A stretch of 35,786 bases of DNA from Glomus cerebriforme. Taxonomy: Eukaryota > Glomeromycota > Glomeromycetes > Glomerales > Glomeraceae. The notes beneath the pieces are model-generated. The model had not been told where the DNA came from. It was given only the letters and a program-made list of their open reading frames with translations, and made no database searches. Shown here in pieces: positions 10,768-18,573 of this stretch (position 1 is its first letter; each line of letters opens with the position of its first letter). The position numbers and the translations under genes are program-made. The stretch spans positions 70,047 to 105,832 of the forward strand of contig QKYT01000078.1 of the NCBI GenBank assembly GCA_003550305.1, written 5' to 3'.

Positions 10768-12341
10768 ATGTTAACTATCACTCTCAGTTGTTTGGTCATA
10801 AGTGAAAACCCTTATAAAAATGCTTTTAACATTAAAATTAACAAGACAGAGGCGATTAGTGAACTCAGGGATACTATCAAGGAAAAAAATACACAAGCTT
10901 TCGCTAACGTTGATGCCAAAGACATTAAGCTATGGAAGGTCGACGTTTTCTTTGAAGAAGAAAATGAAAAATTAACTGCCATCAACACAAAAATAAACAT
11001 TAATATCAAGGACGAGCTTGGTGGTTGTGGAACTGCTTTCACTTTTGAAGATTAGTAAATACTTCACTTCTCAGCTAGCCAACGAGCACATACATATAAT
11101 AGTACAGCATCCTGTTGAGATGAAAGAAGTTCACTGCACTGCAACGTATAGACATAAGAGTGCGAATTTTCAATAGACAGTAACCTGAAAAATGGTAACA
11201 TTAAAAGGTTTTAAGAAGAAGCTTTGTGAATATTTCATATTTCCAGATGGGACAGAAAATAAGCATATTGTAATAGGTCATGTAGTAGGTGGTACCAGCT
11301 TGAAGAGAAAAATTTTGACAGGAAAAATGCGTAAAAAATTAGATTAGACAAGTTCGAGTTCCCAGAGTGCAAGTGACACAATTAAGATTGTGGCAGAATG
11401 TAAAGTTATTCAGTTTTTTGCTGATAAGAATTTATTAAGCATTATCTGGACTGTTAACTCCAAGATGGATCTGAAAATAGTTGTGAATACGTGTAAGTAT
11501 TATCAAGTTATTTAGGATATTCACGTGCCAATTTTACCAAATGACTGATTAGTTAATTTATACATAGCTGTTTTATAGTGCAACAACCTTTCTCTTCATA
11601 TACTTTTCTCAAGATGAAGGTTCTTTTCGGTTTGAAGGCTAATAGCTATGATCAATTATCATGTATTGAAATTGGAAGTTCAGCAACTCCAGAAAAGATC
11701 AGGAATAGTATGATTGAGGATTTTTTAAGAATGCACAAGGCATCCCCACCTATTACTAGCGTGAATGAGGCCACTTGCTGTGAATTTATTTCTGCGATTA
11801 TATATGGTGTGGCATCTATCTTCGATGGTACTGTAAAAGTTTATATCCAGTATGAAGTCTCTGGAAGTCATGGAAAAGAACCCATAGATTGGGTGATCAA
11901 AATGGGGGATACAATTATTTCTGTATGTAACTGAAGCAAAATGAAAAGATATTAACCAAGGTATTGCTCAGCACTGTCCAAGCATATGCATCTTTGCAAT
12001 GCAATTGCAAAAAATGTACTTATGATGATGCTGATTTGTATGAAGGTGCAATGTACTGCATTGTTTCAATAGTTTCTTTTATTTAATATCCAATTTCAGG
12101 TGTTGACTGGATAATAACAAAAGTTCAAAGTGGTATTAGAGATAGGAATGATAATGGTGATGGGAATCTGGTCGAAGTTTTTTTGTGTTTGCCTATGCCT
12201 ACACATCTACCTATCAACTACCTATCATTATCCCGTGATGACTTAGTTAGATCTATCGAGAAATTATTTGGGCAAATTAAGTGGGTTTTTGATCAGCAAA
12301 AATCATCATTGATCGATGAAAAGCAGGTAAAAACAGAATAA
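10768..12341 (+). pseudogene. Crinkler (CRN) effector, ubiquitin-like header + REase-type C-terminus
   Basis: The N-terminus from ATG 10768 is the CRN ubiquitin-like header: ITLSCLVISENPYKNAF, EAISELRDTIKEKN, IKLWKVDVFFEEENEKL, then NIKDELGG. A one-base frame change near 11045 continues it as ISKYFTSQLANEHIHIIV and VEMKEVHCTATY. The middle part has stops at about 11171, 11186 and 11345. A clear 86-bp intron (GTAAGT at 11493 to ATAG at 11578) joins in frame to QQPFSSYTFLKMKVLFGL. The C-terminus has DWVIKMGDTIISV and, after a 4-bp GTAT duplication at about 11925, TEAK. The D...E-x-K order fits the REase-type tips described for CRN/CR-toxin proteins. The final part is GVDWIITKVQSG through ENLFGQ-like sequence to TAA at 12339. 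A degenerate intron near 12072-12099 is likely. In other species CRNs act in the host or competitor nucleus; this copy is dead. Confidence 0.75.
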
Positions 12342-12383
12342 TAGGATAGACACATGTCTTGAGTTAATATTTCAGAAATAGTA

Positions 12384-12450
12384 TAGATGTCATATATCAC
12401 AGGCTACGTCCTGAACATTTGTATTTATTTTTTGCATGTATTAATAAAAA
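12384..12450 (+). repeat. Leader-type repeat, copy with TCATATATCA block
   Basis: TAGATGTCATATATCA is followed by GTATTTATTTTTTGCATGTA and TTAATAAA. It aligns with 15545-15610 over about 65 bp. The next 50 bp (TTTTCTTGGCAAATTTTGGC, then TTACGTG) recur in similar form at about 20630-20670. It lies between the CRN end and the next gene. Confidence 0.5.
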
Positions 12451-12499
12451 ATTTTCTTGGCAAATTTTGGCGAACTCAGTTTACCCAAAATTACGTGTT

Positions 12500-13634
12500 T
12501 TTTATTTTAAATGCTTATATATCGAATGTATATAAGAAGGAGAATGTGAGTGATCATACTTTAGTGCCTTCAGCTAAATCATCAGAGGAAAAAGAGACAG
12601 ATGCTTTCTTGAACAAGGTGAATAAAAAAATGATTAGTGGCAGGATTAGGCAAAGGAATAGAGAGAAAAAACTTTAGCGAAAAAATGAATAGGGTTTGAT
12701 TCAAGAAATTAATTCATCCATAAAAGAAAAACACATCCTCTCAGCTGTGACTGAAATTTTAGTGAACCAAGTTCACCCAAATGCTTTAGCAGAGAGAAAT
12801 GAAGAGTGAGCGGTTCACTCTGATATTATTAGTTTATATAAAACTACGTGCGATGCAGAAAAGAAAGCAATCGAAGCCAATAGAGAAGAAACTTTGCGTT
12901 GGTATTTCTATACTAGAGAATTCAAGAGAATGTATAAAGATTTTATGATCAGCAATAAAATTGGGGATAAGAAAGCGAAAGGTCAGATATATGATTTTAT
13001 TATCAAACAACTTCCTGATACTAAATGCAAAACTTTATGTAGGCAAACACAAAAAGCTTTGAGAATTGACAATTTATTCAAAAAAATAGGAATGGACAAG
13101 TTTCAATACATAAAAACATATAGTGCGGATACTATTTCAAAATTTACTGATCCTCAGATTCAAATAATTATAGATCACTTCACTGAAAAATCCAATATGG
13201 AATTCATTGATAAAGCTGAATATAAAGAACAAAATAACGATCAGAATAATGTATTGGAGGTCTTGTTGTTAGCAAAGCTAACATTAACTGCATCTATCCT
13301 ATTAGCCCATGTCTTTGCAAAGAGCCCTAATGGCAATTCTTCTGATGATTCCAAAGAAGCCAGCCCAAGCAATTTGCTTGAAGCTAAAAATGATTATTAC
13401 AAAATGCTCTTGGAAGATTGCATGAAAGATTGTATGTATTTTGATTCTGCATTTCAGTCAGTGAAAAAAATGAATGAAGAGATGCTAGAAGATTCGGATG
13501 ATTCGAATAATGATGGATATGGTGGATATAATATATATGGTGAGCATGATAAAGGTTGTTATTATCATAATGGAAGATATGAAAGGAAAGTTTCACCAAT
13601 GATGAGTCCTATTATCTCTCCGGTAACCATCTAG
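12500..13634 (+). pseudogene. Lineage-specific domain protein (single-domain member)
   Basis: The coding frame opens after the leader repeat without a convincing Met. It shows SSEEKETDAFLNKVNKKM and RIRQRNREKKL, a motif I associate with many Rhizophagus coiled-coil genes. Stops occur at 12675, about 12688 and about 12808. From 12894 to 13634 it is open for 246 codons. The core (about 12880-13190) has LRWYFYTREFKRMYKDF, AKGQIYDFIIKQLPD, TLCRQTQKALRIDNLFKKIG and ADTISKFTDPQIQIIIDHF. It is followed by a Ser/Asp/Asn-rich linker and a Tyr/Gly/Asp tail (DSNNDGYGGYNIYGEHDKG). The same core occurs twice in the gene at 25068-27225. It is helical and might be a DNA- or protein-binding module; function unknown. 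The 3' part could still be expressed. Confidence 0.55.
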
Positions 13635-14080
13635 GAGAATTATTGAGTGAATTACATACTCGTATAGACTGAATTATCATATAAGTTATTTCTTTTTTTT
13701 CAAAAAAGAGACTGTGGTATTCTAAACCCGATCACCTGAAATGCGCAGAAGATGTTCGGTAAAATTCTTGCTGAAAAGCATCAAAAAAATAATTATTTAT
13801 CCGAAGCATAGCTGAGAACATCTTCGGTTAGACTCATTGTGATGCAATGTCCATCTGTCCGCACGCGTGATTGACCAATAATATGCATTGTTGTGATTTC
13901 ATGTATTTTACAATATATATATTAAAACATGTGTAACTGTTACATTAGTTACAATTGCATAATATAATGACNNGTCAATTACGATATTTTATTTTATATT
14001 TTTTTTTATTTTTTTAATTTTAATTTTAATTTAATTTTTTTAATTTTTTATATATTTTTTTTTTAATTTCAATTTTATTT
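13635..14080. other. Intergenic with an inverted repeat and T-rich tract
   Basis: GAAGATGTTC (13748-13757) is inverted as GAACATCTTC (13816-13825). ATGCGCAG next to CGATC-ACCTGAAA at 13729-13748 resembles 17881-17904. From about 13985 to 14075 the strand is nearly all T and A. Two ambiguous bases lie near 13972. No gene. Confidence 0.4.
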
Positions 14081-15020
14081 AAAAGAAAAAGAAGAACAAA
14101 AGGAAGAACAAAAGAACAAAACAGAAGAAGAAAAAAAAGAAAGAAAGGAAAAAAAAAGTTAGAAGAAATTAATGAAGGAAAAAACAAAAAGAAGAAAAAC
14201 GAAAGGAAGAACAAAAAGAAGGATGAAAGAGAAGAACAAAAAGAAGGATGAAAGGGAAGAACAAAAAGAAGGATGAAAGAGAAGAACAAAAAGAAAGATG
14301 AAAGTGAAGAACAAAAAGAAGAATGAAAAGGAAGAATAAAAGAACAAAACAGAAAAAGAAGAAAAAAAAGAAGTTAGAAGAAATTAACGAAGGAAAAAAA
14401 AACAAAAAAAAAGAAAAGAAGACCCAAAATATGACTCACCTGTAAACTGAAACGAAGAAATGCCACTGAAATCTAAAAAAAAAGATAAATGAGAGATCCA
14501 AAGGCCACCGAAATGAAGAGCCGTCGCCAAGATTCAAAGAAACAAGATAAAGAAATTAGAAGAAATTAACGAAGGAAAAAACCAAAAAAAAAGGAAAGAA
14601 GATCCAAAATATGACTCACTTGTAAAACTGAAATGAAGGGATGCCACTGAGACCTAAAGAAAAAAGATAAATAAGAGATCCAAAGGCCACTAAAATGAAG
14701 AGCCGCCGCCGAGATCTTAAGAAAAAAGATGAAGAGATTCAAGACCACCAAAATGAAGAGCCGCCGCCAAGATCCAAAGAAACAAGACAAAGAAATTAGA
14801 AGAAATTAATGAAGGAAAAAAACCAAAAAAAAAGGAAAGAAGACCCAAAATACAACTCACCTGTAAAACTGAAACGAAGAGCCGTTGCCGATATCTTAAG
14901 AAAAAAGATAAAGAGATCTAAGACCACTGAAATGAAGAGCTGCCATCGAGATCTAAAAAAAGAAGTTAAAATGAAATGGAAAAATGAAATGGAGAACAAA
15001 AAAAAAGGAAAGACCCACCT
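14080..15020. repeat. Purine-strand minisatellite with nested tandem repeats
   Basis: The plus strand is almost all A and G for about 360 bp and remains purine-rich for over 900 bp. Two levels of repetition are visible. A perfect 25-bp period starts at 14206, 14231, 14256, 14281, 14306 and 14331 (unit GAAGAACAAAAAGAAGGATG plus AAAGR). A longer unit beginning TTAGAAGAAATTAAYGAAGG starts at 14159, 14374, 14556 and 14796. Within it recur ACTCACCTGTAAAACTGAA, CCGCCGCC and GATCCAAAG blocks. The Phe/Leu/Ser-rich reverse ORFs are antisense readings of the repeat. Confidence 0.8.
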
Positions 15021-15544
15021 GTAGAACTGAACCTGGAACCCGATGTATGATAACGAATTGATTTTTGATTTTTTTTGTTTATAATTTATAATAAAACTAT
15101 AAATAATATTTGTTTTATTTTTTTTTTCTTATTATTTTCTTATTATTTTAGAAGACGAGGAAATAAAAAAGAAAAGAAACCTACTTAAAAAGGAAAAGAA
15201 AATTAATCCTAACATGAAAAGTTTTTTAAAAAAGGTAATGAATGTATTTTGGGGATTTTTAAGAATAGTCATTAAATTGGATTGTATTTTGTCATGGACA
15301 ATTAAATTAATATCAAAAAAAAATTTAAAAATTCTTAATTAATTATACTCATAATGTTATACATATATCCAGAAATTTTTCAATAAAAATTTTTTATTAT
15401 AAAATATATACTTAAATAATAGGAATTATAATTTAAATTAATTATTATACTGTTAAATTTTTATCCTTTTTTGAGTTTTGTGATACATCTTAATTTAATG
15501 CTTCAGACAATCTAACGGTTCCTGTTACCTAGTGTATAATAGCC
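15020..15544. other. AT-rich spacer, nothing recognised
   Basis: Low-complexity A/T DNA with a short purine island at 15150-15215. No ORF or repeat family was identified. Confidence 0.4.
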
Positions 15545-15625
15545 TAGACGTCATATATCATGGGCAATGTCCCGATCTTGTATTTATTTTTCGCATATGT
15601 TAATAAAGCAGTTTTATATTTGCCA
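15545..15625 (+). repeat. Leader-type repeat upstream of nuclease copy 2
   Basis: TAGACGTCATATATCATGGG, then CTTGTATTTATTTTTCGCAT and TTAATAAAGCAG. It matches 12384-12450 and the reverse copy at 5018-5058. It ends about 30 bp before the nuclease ATG at 15656, so it could hold the promoter and 5' UTR. Confidence 0.5.
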
Positions 15626-15655
15626 TGTAACATTGATTGAATCATTCTTTCGTGT

Positions 15656-16648
15656 ATGAAAATATCATCTATCATATCATCTGATCTTGAGGTATTGATC
15701 ACTGAGCTTAAGGTTAAGAAAACTAATGAAAAAGCTAGGCTTAAAGCACTTGAGGCTAAAATTTTAAAACTAGAACAAGATCAGGCAGAAAGAAAGGCTA
15801 GAATTTTAAAACTAAAGCAGGGTCAGGTAAAAAGAGAGGCTAAGAAAAATTGCAAATTCCAGACTAGATATATCCAGATAGCTAAGGAAATTCTTAATGA
15901 GGAACCTATTATCAAATATCACCCTCCTTTCTTGAACGATTAGAGCTTGATGCCTTCTTTCAAAAATGCTGAATTGCATTAGAGGTGCAGGAGGCTCAGC
16001 ATCAGTTTCATAGCACTAGCTAGTATAAAGATATCAAAAAACTCAAGAACATCATTAATCATGATCAGAAAAAATGATGCATATGTCAAGATATTAGAAT
16101 TTCCTTTCTTGAAGTATGATACGATGAAAAATCAGAAATTGTTATTCCTAATAGGATACAAAAAATTAAGGAGTATGTTTGTCTAGTATCCAAAAGTTTT
16201 GATATTCAAACCATATCCTATAAAACATTAACTCCTGAATATCTGGATTGGCATGTTAAATTAACTGAATTACCAAGCGTTTTGACAAATAAGATCCGTT
16301 CCAATTTATACAAAAGATACAAGAAAGAAATTGGTCATGAACTATGGTAATTACCAAAAGCTGTGAAACAAATCTCAAGCCTCTGATTTCAAGCCTATTA
16401 CTTTTAAAGCCAGACCTGATCCAGAATTAATTATCAAATCTATCTTAGAGCACTTCCTATATTTGAAATTTTAAAATAGTTTTAAAGAAATTGATAATTA
16501 TAATTTTGCATTACCTCAGCCGTAGAGCTCACCATGTCCTATTTGTGATAGAAAATATGGGAATTATGGATTACATGGCGAATGGTATAAAAATGGAATA
16601 GAATATTGTTTTAGCTGTAACTAAATTCAAGTTCGTGATCATACCTGA
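15656..16648 (+). pseudogene. Coiled-coil + PD-(D/E)XK-like nuclease + zinc ribbon, copy 2
   Basis: ATG at 15656. A heptad coiled coil (LITELKVKKTNEKARLKALE, KILKLEQDQAERKA) leads to YIQIAKEILNEEPIIKY. A one-base loss at about 15940, visible against copy 1, shifts the frame into LELDAFF, then IALEVQEAQHQFHSTS and YKDIKKLKN. Gly is replaced by Glu in the VQG position. Stops fall where copy 1 has Gln, Trp and Trp (KC*IAL, TS*YKD, EV*YDE). A second region, SNLYKRYKKEIGHELW, follows. Near 16530 CPICDRKYGNYGLHGEWYKN with a distal CFSCN forms a C-x2-C...C-x2-C zinc ribbon. Zinc ribbon and nuclease together suggest a DNA-acting enzyme; this copy is dead. Confidence 0.65.
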
Positions 16649-16694
16649 ATATACCACAGTTCTATTAGTGAGCCTTTCATGGACAAAGGTCACT

Positions 16695-17400
16695 TCCGTA
16701 CAAGCCATTTTCACAAACTTGTATGTTAAGCTTCAGGTCTTATATTTATCCGTACATTGAACATTTTTATTAAAAATTGCATTTTCGTACAGCAAGCTTT
16801 TTGGGAGTACAATTTTGTACGAGAAACTTTACAAAAAATTTTTTTTTAAAAATACTAATACTATTCTGAATCATTTGGATTTTCTTGACTATTTTTTTTT
16901 GTTTTTATTAATGCTTCAGCTTCCAAAATTCTTAATTCTATCTTATCAATTTCCTCTACTAATTCCTAAAAAATTTGAAGTAGTTTGACTTTCAATACCA
17001 CCCAAAGGATTAATAAAATGAAATGAGTATTTCTCAATTGCAAATTGAATTCTTGATACTCAAGTTTTCTTTGTTGTAAACAATTTTTGGATGAACTACT
17101 ACTTTTACCGGAACTCGTACTTATGATTAAATTTTTTAACAAATAAAAAGAGATAACGATTTAAGATAAGATATAAAAAGTACATCGATATGGATTTTGT
17201 ATGATGAACCCCCTAATTCTGAAATCTATCAGGTAAAAATTTATTGTAAATTTGTACGCGGAGGCAATTTTTATTGTAAATCTGTACAATGAAGTAATTC
17301 GGTATTATTTGAAATTTCTACACCAAGCTTCAGCTCATTTTTCAAATCCGTACAATAAGAATCACAGAACTTCAGAACTAAATCATCGAATCCGTACAAT
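16695..17400. repeat. Cluster of CCGTACAATGA-like direct motifs
   Basis: Variants of TCCGTACAATGA occur in the same orientation at 16695, 16748, 16783, 17251, 17281, 17347 and 17390, with GTACAAT/GTACGA variants near 16807-16821. Two adjacent ~37-bp units (TTTATTGTAAATTTGTACGC... and TTTATTGTAAATCTGTACAA...) lie at 17241-17300. The cluster flanks the small reverse ORF at 16861-17140. It could be the sub-terminal motif array of a small DNA transposon, but termini are not proven. Confidence 0.45.
16861..17140 (-). pseudogene. Small Ser-rich/helical ORF inside the CGTACA cluster
   Basis: The reverse frame reads ISTSSGKSSSSSKNCLQQRK, LEYQEFNLQLRN, a hydrophobic stretch ILLILWVVLKVKLLQIF, TAG, then ELVEEIDKIELRILEAEAL and NSQENPNDSE before TAG at 16861-16863. 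No ATG is in frame. Short Ser-rich plus helical proteins of this sort occur near transposons in related fungi. Function unknown. Confidence 0.35.
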
Positions 17401-17417
17401 GAGGTTTCTATCAGTGT

Positions 17418-17851
17418 ATTCAGGGTAGGGATGGGTATTAATTAACCGTTAATTATGTTACTTATGATTAGTCTAAAATGGTTAATTAACTGTTACTTTT
17501 AATTAACCTAAGAATTTAAGTCATGTGATTTAATTTATTAAATTCTATAAATTGATAATTATAATTTATAAATTATAGTTTATAATTTAATAATTATTAA
17601 TATTGATAATGAAAATAATAATTCTGATAATAATAGTATAATTGGATTTGAATCAAATGTAATTAATTTAAATAAAGAATAAATAAAATAAAGTTTATTT
17701 TAAATTTTCAATAAATTATAATATACTGTATTATTTATATACTGTATTTTAAATTATATATAGTTAATATATATACGTTACTTATAGGTTAATTAACCGT
17801 TAATTAACCAAATTTATAAGTAACGGTTACTTTACCAACCCTAATTCAGGG
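17418..17851. mobile_element. hAT-type MITE (418 bp) with 8-bp target site duplication
   Basis: The element spans 17426-17843. Its ends are TAGGGATGGGTA at the left and TACCAACCCTA at the right, which are imperfect inverted repeats (TAGGGTTGGTA when reversed). It is flanked by perfect 8-bp duplications ATTCAGGG at 17418-17425 and 17844-17851. Sub-terminal palindromic TTAATTAACCGTTAATTA blocks lie at both ends (about 17439 and 17790). An 8-bp duplication with AGGG-type ends is the hallmark of hAT elements. It has no coding capacity, so it must have been mobilised in trans. The intact duplication implies a recent insertion. Confidence 0.85.
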
Positions 17852-18286
17852 GCCCTTCGTAACATAGGGTCACGTGAGACCGATCCCCTGAAAAAATGCG
17901 CAGTTGTTTCTCACAATGATAAATACGCAGTATTCGAAACATTTTAGTAGACTTTTTCACGCAAATCCGCAGTGTAAGGTTTTGGTTCCTGCATATATTC
18001 GATATTATTAAACTTTCCTCAACAATCATATAAACATTTCTATTGTGATTTTAACGAGTGTTCATTGATCGATCTTCGTGATGAGATGTTGGCGTGATTT
18101 TTTTTTAAAGGTGTATTCCAAATTCGATTCTTAGACCCACTACAAATCGTATAAAATAGAGTGAAGCGCTGACTAGCGATTCTTTTTATTTGCATTGTAC
18201 TAATAAAGCAAAATCAAGCGAAATTAATAAAATATAAATCTTACAAAAGGTTTATAACCCGCATACGTTGGTTTAGTCGTGGAACC
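17852..18286 (+). promoter_or_regulatory. Upstream region of the REase-kinase locus
   Basis: Three TNCGCAGT motifs lie at 17897, 17924 and 17966. A CACGTG E-box is at about 17873. A good TATA box, TATAAAATAG, lies at 18150-18159, about 130 bp before the ATG at 18287. The role of these motifs is inferred from position only. Confidence 0.35.
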
Positions 18287-18457
18287 ATGATTCCTAATCC
18301 TAATCCTAAACCTAATCCTGACAATCTCCCCTTATATTGTACATATACCACGTGTAATTTAATAGTAGATATTGGCTGTCCTAATTGCTTTGATCCTTTA
18401 TGTCTGAACCACACGGATACACCATGTAATGAACATATTGAACATCGTGAAGGTTGA
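18287..18457 (+). CDS. Cys/His-rich zinc-binding ORF, possibly first exon of the next gene
   Basis: A 56-codon ORF starts with a Pro-Asn repeat (MIPNPNPKPNPDN). It then carries an ordered set of metal-ligand residues: CTYTTC, CPNC, LC, NH, C and EH. Together these resemble a compact B-box or treble-clef-like zinc site. It ends in EHIEHREG and TGA at 18455. A potential donor GT at 18453 and a strong acceptor (TTTACTTCAAACATTTCAG, ending 18571) would remove the stop and join in frame to EEMADLDITK of the REase-kinase gene. If so, this is its zinc-binding first exon. Otherwise it is a separate small gene or an upstream ORF. The GTTGAT donor is weak. Confidence 0.55.
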   Translation: MIPNPNPKPNPDNLPLYCTYTTCNLIVDIGCPNCFDPLCLNHTDTPCNEHIEHREG

Positions 18458-18573
18458 TAAAAGAGCTTGTTATAATAATGGAGATAATGGATACTAAACG
18501 GACACTAAACTGTATTTTTTTTAAAAAAATAGCGATCACACCATTTACTTCATTTACTTCAAACATTTCAGAA

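Noticed and set aside
14026..14999. Long reverse ORFs rich in Phe, Leu and Ser
   Set aside because: They are antisense readings of the purine-rich tandem repeats; apparent membrane-protein character is a composition artefact.
16695..17400. CGTACA repeats as a CRISPR array
   Set aside because: Motifs are short, irregularly spaced, imperfect, and in an intron-containing eukaryotic context.
18290..18315. CCTAAT repeats as an interstitial telomere
   Set aside because: The units are imperfect, only four long, and encode the Pro-Asn start of an ORF.
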